From NCBI GenBank assembly GCA_964634645.1, contig CAZWKI010000002.1:1-50980 (forward strand): DNA of 50,980 nucleotides, given 5' to 3'. Under the pieces are notes generated by a model that searched no databases, had not been told where the DNA came from, and worked only from the letters and a program-made list of their open reading frames with translations. Source of the stretch: CAZWKI01 sp964634645 (GTDB lineage Bacteria > Patescibacteriota > Patescibacteriia > UBA1558 > S5-K13). The position numbers and the translations under genes were made by a program. How positions within the stretch are numbered: the stretch's first letter is position 1; every line of letters starts with the position of its first letter. Of the stretch, positions 33,063 to 39,389 are shown one piece after another.

Positions 33063-33373
33063 TATTGAACCCCCAAGGCTTTCTTAACCCTGGGTTTGTG
33101 CAGATCTGGGGTTTTTATTTGAAAACCCTCACTTTTCCAATTTAAAATTTTACCTGATCGCATGGCTCCAGCACCAAATATTCCAGTAACATCGTTCATT
33201 TGGGACATAACTATGTTAAGAAGTTTGGCGTGAGTTGAAACACTAGAAGAACAAGTTACAAGCACATCTTTACTTTTTAATTGAAGACACAAAAATTTGT
33301 GAACCTTATCAAGGTGTTCTTCTGCTGAATAATTCATGATTTCGGACTCTGAGTCCAAGAAATACACTTCCAT
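33062..33373 (-). CDS. Unknown protein with Shine-Dalgarno-led start
   Basis: 103 residues. AGGAGG lies 8 nt before the ATG. An acidic start (MEVYFLDSESEIMNYSAEEH) is followed by LVTCSSSVSTHAKLLNIVMSQM and GIFGAGAMRSGKILNW. No family recognised. Promoter TTGACA/17/TAATTT at 33398-33426. Monocistronic, between a terminator and a tRNA. Confidence 0.75.
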   Translation of the reverse strand: MEVYFLDSESEIMNYSAEEHLDKVHKFLCLQLKSKDVLVTCSSSVSTHAKLLNIVMSQMNDVTGIFGAGAMRSGKILNWKSEGFQIKTPDLHKPRVKKALGVQ

Positions 33374-33397
33374 GTGGATCCTCCTTTTATAATAAAT

Positions 33398-33426
33398 AAA
33401 TTACTACTTGTTATAAAATTTGTCAA
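33398..33426 (-). promoter_or_regulatory. Promoter of the 33062-33373 gene
   Basis: Minus strand TTGACA, 17 bp ending GTAG, TAATTT; 25 bp later comes AGGAGG and the ATG. It starts directly behind the tRNA-Val terminator. Confidence 0.78.
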
Positions 33427-33428
33427 CA

Positions 33429-33458
33429 TAAAAACACTGCTTTAAACAGTGTGCTTTT
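33429..33458 (-). terminator. Terminator of tRNA-Val
   Basis: CACTG/CAGTG stem and T5 tail read on the minus strand, directly behind the tRNA CCA. Confidence 0.85.
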
Positions 33459-33460
33459 AA

Positions 33461-33537
33461 TGGTGGGTCCTATAGGATTCGAACCTATGGCCTTCTCGGT
33501 GTAAACGAGACGCTCTAACCAACTGAGCCAAGGACCC
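33461..33537 (-). tRNA. tRNA-Val(TAC)
   Basis: Acceptor GGGTCCT/AGGACCC, anticodon stem TCTCG/CGAGA with loop TTTACAC giving TAC, T stem ATAGG/CCTAT, encoded CCA. A split 5' piece of the same tRNA is found upstream. Confidence 0.97.
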
Positions 33538-33580
33538 AAAAGATTTTTAATTTACAATTTACTATTTTCAAATAATGGGT

Positions 33581-33587
33581 CCAACTG
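33581..33587 (-). pseudogene. tRNA-Val D-loop fragment (tentative)
   Basis: CCAACTG corresponds to the D-arm portion that should follow the acceptor piece at 33632-33643. It is too short to be sure alone, but the parallel in tRNA-Ala (34935-34944) has ten matching bases at the same place. Confidence 0.4.
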
Positions 33588-33604
33588 TCGTAGTTAAACG
33601 GAGA

Positions 33605-33631
33605 TCCCGCATAAGTGAAACGCTTGCGGGA
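33605..33631. repeat. Palindromic element TCCCGCA..TGCGGGA
   Basis: Arms TCCCGCA and TGCGGGA with an inner GTGAAACGC. Inserted in a tRNA-Val copy at the D arm. Confidence 0.8.
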
Positions 33632-33643
33632 AGCCAAGGACCC
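33632..33643 (-). pseudogene. tRNA-Val 5' piece, broken in the D arm
   Basis: AGCCAAGGACCC on the plus strand equals the first 12 nt of tRNA-Val (GGGTCCTTGGCT). The palindrome 33605-33631 abuts it, and CCAACTG lies beyond: the same D-arm breakpoint as in tRNA-Ala. Confidence 0.75.
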
Positions 33644-33652
33644 AAAATATTT

Positions 33653-33913
33653 TTAATTTATTATTTTCAATTTACAATTTATCAAATTTTCTTTTTCAAT
33701 TCTTGATAATTTTTTAATTTGCCTCTCCCTTTTCATTGCATCTATTTTATTTTCAAATTTTTCATAATATACAATCTTAACGGGCTTTCTATATTTTGTA
33801 TATTTTGCACCGCCTCCGGTATTGTGTTTATTTTCTCTTGATTTCAAATCTTTACAATATCCAGTATATAATGTTTTGTCACTACAAAGGGCTATATATA
33901 CATAAAATATCAT
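33653..33913 (-). CDS. GIY-YIG nuclease domain protein (UPF0213 type)
   Basis: 86 residues: FYVYIALCSDKTLYTGYCKD is the GIY-YIG core (YVYI...LYTG), followed by LKSRENKHNTGGGAKYTKYRKP and EKFENKIDAMKRERQIKKLSR, with the Arg and Glu of the active site. Single-domain UPF0213 proteins are frequent in candidate-phyla genomes; most have no proven role. It lies between a tRNA-Val 5' piece and a tRNA-Ala 3' piece, and so within the zone of tRNA fragments. Confidence 0.93.
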   Translation of the reverse strand: MIFYVYIALCSDKTLYTGYCKDLKSRENKHNTGGGAKYTKYRKPVKIVYYEKFENKIDAMKRERQIKKLSRIEKENLINCKLKIIN

Positions 33914-33949
33914 AAATAATTTTATTTTATAATATCTAAATAGAATAAA

Positions 33950-33966
33950 TGGTGGACTTGGTGGGA
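33950..33966 (-). pseudogene. tRNA-Ala(TGC) 3' piece
   Basis: TGGTGGACTTGGTGGGA on the plus strand is identical to the last 17 nt of the tRNA-Ala at 34784-34860 (T loop breakpoint). It lies about 820 bp downstream of that gene, with genes 34089 and 34375 between them. Confidence 0.8.
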
Positions 33967-34033
33967 AACCATTGGAGATATATTATCATGGAATTAAAGC
34001 TTTGGCAAGAATTAAAATTAATAAATTGAATAA

Positions 34034-34067
34034 TAAAAAACGATGATATTTCTAAAAACATCATCGC
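34034..34067 (-). terminator. Terminator of the 34089 gene
   Basis: CGATGAT/ATCATCG stem with T6 tail on the minus strand. Confidence 0.85.
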
Positions 34068-34088
34068 CTAATTTTGCCATTCCTTGTT

Positions 34089-34292
34089 TTACCATTTCAT
34101 ACGACTCATAAGATCGGCTATAATATCGGCTGGTGTTATACGTTGAAGTCCTTTTTCAGTCATAACATAAACTTCTTTGTTTAGACAGCTAATATCATAT
34201 TTTGTTTCTTTCGGTTGCCCCCGTGTTGAGTCGTCTATTGGTTTTTGCTCTGAATCACCTTGTAATTTTTCATGATTACTTTCTGTAACCAT
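34089..34292 (-). CDS. Small unknown protein with Shine-Dalgarno-led start
   Basis: 67 residues. AGGAGG lies 5 nt before the ATG. The N-terminal half is hydrophilic and probably disordered (NHEKLQGDSEQKPIDDSTRG); the C-terminal half (YDISCLNKEVYVMTEKGLQR, ITPADIIADLMSRMKW) looks folded. No family recognised. Lies inside the interval between tRNA-Ala and its 3' piece. Confidence 0.7.
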   Translation of the reverse strand: MVTESNHEKLQGDSEQKPIDDSTRGQPKETKYDISCLNKEVYVMTEKGLQRITPADIIADLMSRMKW

Positions 34293-34374
34293 ATCTCCTC
34301 CTAAAACTTTCTAGACTTAATTATTATTTATCCTATCACTTATCTTAATTTTGTAAATAGACAAACAAAAAACA

Positions 34375-34617
34375 CTAAATTAATCTTTTTTTCATAAACG
34401 CTATTCCTGAGCCACTCTTCAAATATTTTTCAAATCCTACGGCTTTTAATTTATCTTCAAACACAGCATAAAAAATTATTTTTAGTGGTTTTATATTGCG
34501 CGTTGAACCTACCTTACCAGAATTATGATAGAATATTCTTTTTTTCAAATTCGTAGTAAAACCCTTATAAATTCTATTGTTATATTTTTTACTTCTTAAA
34601 ATATAGACGTAATACAT
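34375..34617 (-). CDS. GIY-YIG nuclease domain protein
   Basis: 80 residues from the ATG at 34617 (an ATG five codons earlier adds IFIF). YYVYILRSKKYNNRIYKGFT is the GIY-YIG core, followed by LKKRIFYHNSGKVGSTRN and FEDKLKAVGFEKYLKSGSG. This is a second subfamily, different from the one at 33653 (KVGSTRN and KYLKSGSG endings). It lies between tRNA-Ala and its truncated 3' piece. Confidence 0.9.
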   Translation of the reverse strand: MYYVYILRSKKYNNRIYKGFTTNLKKRIFYHNSGKVGSTRNIKPLKIIFYAVFEDKLKAVGFEKYLKSGSGIAFMKKRLI

Positions 34618-34737
34618 AAAAATAAAAATCACTTATAAAATAAGCGACCCTTTGATTAATTTTAAACTCCTGTGATTCACTACTTGGGTACACCATCCGA
34701 AACTCAAAATTAATATGTATATATAAAATCAGATTGA

Positions 34738-34783
34738 TGTCCTTCGCTAAAGCTGCGGACATCATCTTCACTAAAGTGAAGGA
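34738..34783. repeat. Two adjacent palindromes at the tRNA-Ala 3' end
   Basis: TGTCCTTCGC...GCGGACA (34738-34761) and CATCTTCACT.../AGTGAAGGATG (about 34761-34783) lie end to end and stop at the CCA of tRNA-Ala. Confidence 0.8.
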
Positions 34784-34860
34784 TGGTGGACTTGGTGGGA
34801 TTCGAACCCACGACCCTCTGCTTGCAAAGCAGATGCTCTAACCAACTGAGCCACAAGCCC
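34784..34860 (-). tRNA. tRNA-Ala(TGC)
   Basis: Acceptor GGGCTTG/CAAGTCC with G3-U70, the alanine identity pair; anticodon stem TCTGC/GCAGA with loop TTTGCAA giving TGC; encoded CCA. Split pieces of the same tRNA lie on both sides. Confidence 0.97.
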
Positions 34861-34934
34861 ATAGTTTAATTTAAAATTAAATATTTCAAATTACAAAATA
34901 AATTTTAATATTCTTGACTCTGACGAAGTTAGTT

Positions 34935-34944
34935 TAACCAACTG
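34935..34944 (-). pseudogene. tRNA-Ala D-arm fragment
   Basis: TAACCAACTG equals the D loop and 3' D stem region of tRNA-Ala, immediately before the palindromic insert that separates it from the 12-nt 5' piece. Confidence 0.6.
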
Positions 34945-34946
34945 CC

Positions 34947-34973
34947 TGTCCGCCATAGCGTAGCGAAGGCGGA
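34947..34973. repeat. Palindromic element TGTCCGCC..GGCGGA
   Basis: Arms TCCGCC and GGCGGA with an inner ATAGCGTAGCGAA; it is inserted between AACTG and AGCC of a tRNA-Ala copy. Confidence 0.82.
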
Positions 34974-34985
34974 AGCCACAAGCCC
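34974..34985 (-). pseudogene. tRNA-Ala 5' piece, broken in the D arm
   Basis: AGCCACAAGCCC equals the first 12 nt of tRNA-Ala (GGGCTTGTGGCT). Together with 34935-34944 and the palindrome between, it is a tRNA copy interrupted in the D stem, upstream of the intact gene. Confidence 0.8.
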
Positions 34986-35030
34986 TTAATATTTTTATAT
35001 TAATTTACTAATTTTAAATATTACTAAATT

Positions 35031-35115
35031 TGGTGCCCGGAAGAGGACTCGAACCTCCAAGCCACAAAGGCACATGCACCTCAAGCATGCGCGTATACCA
35101 TTCCGCCATCCGGGC
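35031..35115 (-). tRNA. tRNA-Leu(GAG)
   Basis: 85-nt class II tRNA with a long variable arm (TGCCTTTGTGGCT). Acceptor GCCCGGA/TCCGGGC, anticodon stem CATGC/GCATG with loop TTGAGGT giving GAG, encoded CCA. No truncated copy is seen nearby. Confidence 0.95.
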
Positions 35116-35130
35116 TTGGATTTTCAAAAA

Positions 35131-35460
35131 TTAAATAGAAATTTTTTTAAGTCTTTTCTTGTAATTTCTAAGATAATATAGCTTTGATTTATTGGATTTT
35201 ATCTTGCTTTTTATTTCAATTTTCTCTACTAATGGAGAATTAATTGGATATATTTTTTCAACACCAACTCCATTTGAAACTTTTCGAACTGTAATTGTTG
35301 CTCCAAATTCTTTTCCGTGTTTTCTTGCAATTACAATGCCTTCAAAAATCTGTATTCTTTGTTTTTCTTCTCCCTTTGCATTTTTCTCTTTAATTTTTTC
35401 ATGAACCCTTACAACCATACCTGGTTTTATATCAAGTTCTTGCTGTTTTTCTTTTGTCAT
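35131..35460 (-). CDS. rplS: 50S ribosomal protein L19
   Basis: 109 residues. IKPGMVVRVHEKIKEKNAKG, QIFEGIVIARKHGKEFGATITVRKVSNGVGVEKIYPINSP in pieces, and the C-terminal KLYYLRNYKKRLKK are all standard L19 segments. Shorter than E. coli L19 (115) by a few residues. The usual partners trmD and rimM are not adjacent. Confidence 0.97.
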   Translation of the reverse strand: MTKEKQQELDIKPGMVVRVHEKIKEKNAKGEEKQRIQIFEGIVIARKHGKEFGATITVRKVSNGVGVEKIYPINSPLVEKIEIKSKIKSNKSKLYYLRNYKKRLKKISI

Positions 35461-35490
35461 AAATTTAAAAATAAATATTATACTTTACAA

Positions 35491-35519
35491 ATATTAAAGG
35501 AAAATGGGAATTATGTCAA
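35491..35519 (-). promoter_or_regulatory. Promoter of rplS
   Basis: Minus strand TTGACA, 17 bp, TAATAT, directly behind the 3' end of the nucleotidyltransferase gene. Confidence 0.8.
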
Positions 35520-35521
35520 GA

Positions 35522-36280
35522 TTATTTAATATTATTATATATATTTTTTGCTATTTCTAGTTCTTCCTGTGTATTTACGCCTATCATTTCAAGATTGTTT
35601 GAAACAATCAAATTGTTTAATTTTATCCCCTGTTTATGTGAAAGCTCAACAAGCTCTGTAATATAATACTCTTTTTGATTATTGTTGTTATTTATATAAT
35701 CTAAATTATCCCAAAGCCAAGAATCTTTAATACAATAAATAGAAGGATTCACTTCTTTGATGTTTTTTTCTTCTTCGCTAGCATCTTTGAATTCTTGTAA
35801 TTTAACAATTTCTTCTTTTTCATCTCTTATTATTCGTCCAAAGTTGTAATAATTTTTATTTATATTTTCAAAATCATTTAATTTTAGTGTTGCCATTGTA
35901 AAAATAGAATTATCTTTATCGTGAATTTCTAAAATTTTATTTATCGTTTCAATCGATACAAAAGGCAAATCACCACACAAAATTAAATAATTATCATATT
36001 TTCCTTTTAAAATTTCTTTGCACTGTTTTATGGCGTGTCCCGTTCCAAGCTGTTCTTTTTGCAAAATATAATTGTATTCATTGCCAAGTTTGTCTATAAC
36101 ATCTTCACCCTTAAAACCAATTACTATGTAAACATCCTTTGGTTTTTTTATTTTCTTAATAGTGTTTAATAAATTTTCGATTAAAGAAATTCCATTGAGC
36201 TTTGTCAAAACCTTTGGAATATCTTGGTTCATCCTCTTTCCTTTTCCAGCGGCTAAAATTATCAAAGCAGTCTTTTGCAT
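35522..36280 (-). CDS. GlmU-like UTP/sugar nucleotidyltransferase
   Basis: 252 residues. LAAGKGKRMNQDIPKVL (nucleotide-binding loop and Lys), QLGTGHAIKQ, LCGDLPFV (metal-binding Asp), NFGRIIRD and VNPSIYCI follow the order of the GlmU uridylyltransferase domain. The C-terminal left-handed beta-helix acetyltransferase domain is absent. It probably makes UDP-N-acetylglucosamine or a related NDP-sugar; exact sugar specificity is inferred. Lies 31 bp after pilT. Confidence 0.9.
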   Translation of the reverse strand: MQKTALIILAAGKGKRMNQDIPKVLTKLNGISLIENLLNTIKKIKKPKDVYIVIGFKGEDVIDKLGNEYNYILQKEQLGTGHAIKQCKEILKGKYDNYLILCGDLPFVSIETINKILEIHDKDNSIFTMATLKLNDFENINKNYYNFGRIIRDEKEEIVKLQEFKDASEEEKNIKEVNPSIYCIKDSWLWDNLDYINNNNNQKEYYITELVELSHKQGIKLNNLIVSNNLEMIGVNTQEELEIAKNIYNNIK

Positions 36281-36311
36281 AATTTGATTTTATTTTTTAT
36301 ATGTAAAGAAA

Positions 36312-37343
36312 TTAATCTTCAAGTAAAAACATTCTTGCTGTCTCTTCCGTTATTAACTCATTTTCATAAAGTTCTTTGATTGATTGTTTCATTGTAACCA
36401 TTCCTCTATCTGCGCTTGTTTGCAATACCGTTTTTATTTGTGGGATTTTGTTTTCTCTTATTATATTAGAAACAGCTGGTGTATTTATCAAAATTTCTCT
36501 TGCCGCAATCATTCCTCCGCCAATCTTTGGCAATAACAATTGAGCAATAACACCCGTTAAAACCATTGAAAATTGAAGTCTTACCTGATCTTGCTGATGA
36601 GATGGAAAAACGTCAACAATTCTATCTATAACCTGTGCTGCGTCGGGAGTATGAAGTGTTGCCAAAACCAAATGTCCTGTTTCAGCAAGTGTAAGTGTTG
36701 AAGCAATTGTTTCAAGGTCTCTCATCTCTCCAACCATGATAACATTTGGGTCTTGTCTTAAAACACGTTTCAAACCTTCTGCGAAACTAAGCATATCAGA
36801 ACCAAGCTCTCTTTGAACTATAAGACTCTTTGATTTTGGAAATAAATATTCTATTGGATCTTCAAGTGTAATGATTGAGCATGCCTTGTTGTTATTTATA
36901 TAATTTATCATCGCGGCAAGACTAGTAGACTTTCCACATCCAGTTGGACCTGTTACCAAAATAAGTCCCTGCTTTTGCATTATCATTTTTTTTATAATCT
37001 CATCTCCTAAACCAAGGCTGTCTAATTCTGGAATATCTTTTATAATTATTCTTGCAACCAAACTTGCATTATCTTTTTCCCAAAATAAATTTATTCTAAA
37101 TCTTCCTAACTTGTTTATCTCATAAGAAATATCTAATTCTTTTTTTTCTTGAAATTCTTTTTTCTGACCAATAGTTAAAATACTATCAATCATTTTTTTA
37201 TTTTCTGTAGAGGAAATTTCCTCACAGTCTTCTATTCTTACTAATTCTCCGTCAACTCTTATAATTGGTTTGTGTCCTACTATAAGATGTAAGTCAGATG
37301 CTTTTTGTTCAACAGAAATTTTTAACAGTGAATTTAATTCCAT
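36312..37343 (-). CDS. pilT: Type IV pilus retraction ATPase PilT
   Basis: 343 residues, normal length. SVEQKASDLHLIVGHKPIIRVDGELV at the N-terminus (PAS-like domain), GPTGCGKSTS (Walker A), LEDPIEYLF (Asp box), RQDPNVIMVGEMRD (Walker B), TGHLVLATLHTPDA (His box). Cytosolic hexamer that depolymerises the pilus, giving twitching or DNA-uptake capacity. It lies 11 kb away from the pilus operon, near the putative origin. Confidence 0.97.
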   Translation of the reverse strand: MELNSLLKISVEQKASDLHLIVGHKPIIRVDGELVRIEDCEEISSTENKKMIDSILTIGQKKEFQEKKELDISYEINKLGRFRINLFWEKDNASLVARIIIKDIPELDSLGLGDEIIKKMIMQKQGLILVTGPTGCGKSTSLAAMINYINNNKACSIITLEDPIEYLFPKSKSLIVQRELGSDMLSFAEGLKRVLRQDPNVIMVGEMRDLETIASTLTLAETGHLVLATLHTPDAAQVIDRIVDVFPSHQQDQVRLQFSMVLTGVIAQLLLPKIGGGMIAAREILINTPAVSNIIRENKIPQIKTVLQTSADRGMVTMKQSIKELYENELITEETARMFLLED

Positions 37344-37403
37344 TTTTTTATTTTTAATTATTTTAATTATTTAAAAAACCTATTAACAACATACTGAAAT
37401 CTA

Positions 37404-37423
37404 CCTACCTGCCGGCAGGCAGG
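37404..37423. repeat. GC-rich palindrome (CCTGCCGGCAGG)
   Basis: CCTGCCGGCAGGCAGG, of the same type as 493-512, upstream of pilT. Confidence 0.8.
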
Positions 37424-37576
37424 AAATCTGAAAACTAAGCTACTAAGATTATTGTATCATTTTTTTGTAAAAAAAGTAATCGCATTTTAATTTTAAAAAA
37501 TAAAAAACATTATTTCTTAAAAAGTCTGTGTTTTACCAAAAATTATTTTAACCTGTTTTTAATTTCAATAAAAGAC

Positions 37577-37760
37577 TTATCAACATGTTAAATTTTTATT
37601 AAAGACATCAAAAACGAATAAAATAAGCGTTCTATAATAGTTATCCACAGAATAAACAACATATGCACAGGGTTATCCACAGATATACTTGACTATATGA
37701 TTATATTATGTTTTAATATATTTACATTATAAATCAATTTTTTATTTATTTTAAGCCAAA
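37577..37760. other. Putative replication origin (DnaA-box cluster)
   Basis: Two perfect DnaA boxes TTATCCACA (37641-37649 and 37673-37681), a variant TTATCAACA (37577-37585), all in the same orientation, followed by about 80 bp of almost pure A/T (37683-37760), like a DNA-unwinding element. No dnaA gene is adjacent. Supported by the nearby parS-type sites, but only by pattern. Confidence 0.6.
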
Positions 37761-37781
37761 AAATAAGAACTATTAGCACTA

Positions 37782-37810
37782 TTGACCCCGTTGATAAAAA
37801 GTGCTATAAT
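37782..37810 (+). promoter_or_regulatory. Promoter of the 37.8-kb RNA
   Basis: TTGACC, 17 bp, TATAAT: near-consensus promoter with no reading frame behind it. Confidence 0.85.
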
Positions 37811-37816
37811 TATTAT

Positions 37817-38058
37817 ATATAGAAAAATATTGCAAATTATCCTTCTTGTCGAAAAACAAAAACAAAAACATAAAAAGTTTATTTCCTGCCAAAAAGGTGA
37901 GAATAGACAAAATATCGAAAAAGAAAGACAATTTGCATGGAGAATGCTTCTCGCCTAAGAATGAAATTGGTAATTATTAAGCTAAAAAGCTTGATAATAG
38001 GCCTAAAGTTGGGGAGTGCAACTCCCTAGAAAAAAACCTTCTGGGGAGTTTTTGTTTT
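37817..38058 (+). ncRNA. Unidentified structured RNA of about 240 nt
   Basis: A strong promoter and an intrinsic terminator bracket a stretch with several strong pairings: TGCAAATT (37831) with AATTTGCA (37930), AGGTGAGAA with TTCTCGCCT, the hairpin ATTATTAAGCT/AGCTTGATAAT, and GGGAGT/ACTCCC, which competes with the terminator stem AACTCCC/GGGGAGTT. No start codon with a useful frame. It lies between the DnaA boxes and the first parS site. Not matched by me to tmRNA, RNase P or SRP RNA. Confidence 0.6.
38019..38058 (+). terminator. Terminator of the 37.8-kb RNA
   Basis: AACTCCC/GGGGAGTT stem around an A-rich loop with TTTTTGTTTT behind it. The upstream GGGGAGT can pair with the same ACTCCC, a possible anti-terminator. 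Confidence 0.85.
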
Positions 38059-38360
38059 GATACTATAATTACCAAACATCAAAAAGTCTAAAAATAAAGC
38101 GCTTTTAAATAAAAACGTAAATATACAGACATGAAAAAACAACACTTCGGGGCGAGATTATAAACTTTAAAATCTAAATATTAGTTTATTTAAGCCAAAA
38201 TATAACAAAATTTTCATGACCACCATGACTCTTCGCTAAATTTGACAATAACTATTCAAAAATGATCAATTGTTCCACGTGGAACATTTTAAAAAATTCA
38301 AACAAAGCGAATAAAACATTTTAAAAAATAAAAGGATCTATTATATTACAAATAAATCCT
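38059..38360. other. AT-rich spacer with parS-type site
   Basis: Contains the parS-type palindrome 38271-38286 and repeated ACATTTTAAAAAAT blocks (38284-38297 and 38317-38330). No gene seen. Confidence 0.5.
38271..38286. promoter_or_regulatory. parS-type site 1
   Basis: TGTTCCACGTGGAACA, a perfect 16-bp palindrome matching the bacterial parS consensus TGTTnCACGTGnAACA bound by ParB. Confidence 0.82.
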
Positions 38361-38792
38361 CTATCTTACCTTGAATTTTTTTCTCAAAAAATCCATTATG
38401 ATTCCATATGGATAACCAACAAATGCATTTCCCAATATTACAACTCCCAAAGCTTTTGCTGCTTGATTTGCATTAACCCCTGATACGTATAAAACTATTA
38501 AATATAAAGATCCTCCTATAAAAACTGAACTTAGCGTATTCAAAGCCCAATACTTAAAGTTTTCGCCTTTTTTATATTTAAATAATTGCAAAACCACGTC
38601 TCTTATCATACCGTATGGTCTAGATGTTATAAGCCTAACAAGTAAAGCCAGAAATCTGGAGCTCAATATTTGCTCAAATGACATTTGTGCTACAAACATT
38701 TCATTAAATATTCCTCCTGATATTGAAATAAAAACCCCGGGAAGAGTATCTGACAAATATATCTTAGCATTGTAAATTAATTTACTATTCAC
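38361..38792 (-). CDS. alaE: AlaE-family L-alanine exporter
   Basis: 143 residues with four membrane spans. MSFEQILSSRFLALLVRLITSRPYGMIRD corresponds to the AlaE signature (MSFEQSFYSRLVAIPVN..WPYGMYRD in E. coli); YPYGIIMDFLRKKFKV near the end matches its GAVYGYFLDYCRRLFKV. The known member exports L-alanine from the cytosol. GTG start with AGGAGG 6 nt before it and TTGTTT/17/TAATAT further up. Enclosed between the two parS-type sites. Confidence 0.88.
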   Translation of the reverse strand: MNSKLIYNAKIYLSDTLPGVFISISGGIFNEMFVAQMSFEQILSSRFLALLVRLITSRPYGMIRDVVLQLFKYKKGENFKYWALNTLSSVFIGGSLYLIVLYVSGVNANQAAKALGVVILGNAFVGYPYGIIMDFLRKKFKVR

Positions 38793-39024
38793 TTAATCCT
38801 CCTAAATATTTTTATTTGACACATATTAACATATTGATAACGATAAAACAATACATTAAAAACCTTAATTGTTCCACCTGCCTCGCCAATGCCACAAAAT
38901 GTTCCACGTGGAACATTTCTATTATATAAATAAAACTATATAAAATTTCTGTGGCTTAGTCATTACGGGCGTGGAACAATTGTATTTAATTTAAGTAAAA
39001 AATATTTGGGCTATTTTTAAAAAT
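38793..39024. other. Spacer with parS-type site and half-sites
   Basis: Besides the full palindrome 38900-38915, it holds TGTTCCACCTG (about 38874) and CGTGGAACA (38970-38978), each matching half of a parS site. It may be a ParB-loading cluster. No gene seen. Confidence 0.5.
38900..38915. promoter_or_regulatory. parS-type site 2
   Basis: Second perfect TGTTCCACGTGGAACA, 629 bp from the first. Confidence 0.82.
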
Positions 39025-39276
39025 TTATTTTTTACCTTTTATTCTTTTTGAAATCTTTGCAATTGTACGAGAACTAATATTTATTTGTTTTTGTATTTTG
39101 ATATAAGAAATATTTTGTTTTAATAATTTTGAAACATAAAATCGATTTGCAAATTCGTTTATTTCATTTTGTGAAAAAAATTTATCAAAAAATTGCCTCA
39201 GGTCTTTTTTATTTTTAAATTTTAGAAAATTTTTATAAAAATTATTTATTTCTATTTTTTTATTATTCTTTTGCAT
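39025..39276 (-). CDS. TrpR/YerC-family transcriptional regulator
   Basis: 83 residues, all-helical. LRQFFDKFFSQNEINEFANRFYVSKLLKQNISYIKIQKQINISSRTIAKISKRIKG in pieces follows the TrpR fold: the family's dimerisation helices, then a helix-turn-helix (ISYIKIQKQINISSRTIAKIS). YerC/YecD-type members lack the tryptophan biosynthesis context, and none is seen here. The inverted repeat ACTTTAC-CTAA-GTAAAGT overlaps its own -10, which suggests autorepression. Confidence 0.88.
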   Translation of the reverse strand: MQKNNKKIEINNFYKNFLKFKNKKDLRQFFDKFFSQNEINEFANRFYVSKLLKQNISYIKIQKQINISSRTIAKISKRIKGKK

Positions 39277-39285
39277 ATTTGTATC

Positions 39286-39306
39286 ACTTTACCTAAGTAA
39301 AGTATA
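39286..39306 (-). promoter_or_regulatory. Operator overlapping extended -10 of the TrpR-like gene
   Basis: ACTTTAC and GTAAAGT, 7-bp perfect arms with a 4-bp centre (39286-39303). On the minus strand the arm overlaps TATACT of TGCTATACT, an extended -10. A dimeric repressor bound here would block the promoter of the TrpR-like gene. Confidence 0.65.
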
Positions 39307-39389
39307 GCATATTAAAACAAAAACTAGAATATTTCTTTATATTATGTTAATTTTAAATTATATTTACACTAATAAATTAATTTAAAAAT

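Noticed and set aside
33950..34860. Classical genomic island with integrase at tRNA-Ala
   Set aside because: The 17-bp tRNA 3' repeat could be an att site, but the interval holds only two small genes and no integrase, so an ordinary integrase-driven island is not supported.
37817..38058. tmRNA, RNase P RNA or SRP RNA
   Set aside because: No TTCGA T-loop/acceptor end for tmRNA, no GAGGAAAGTC-type core for RNase P, no GGAAGCAGC-type SRP loop were found.
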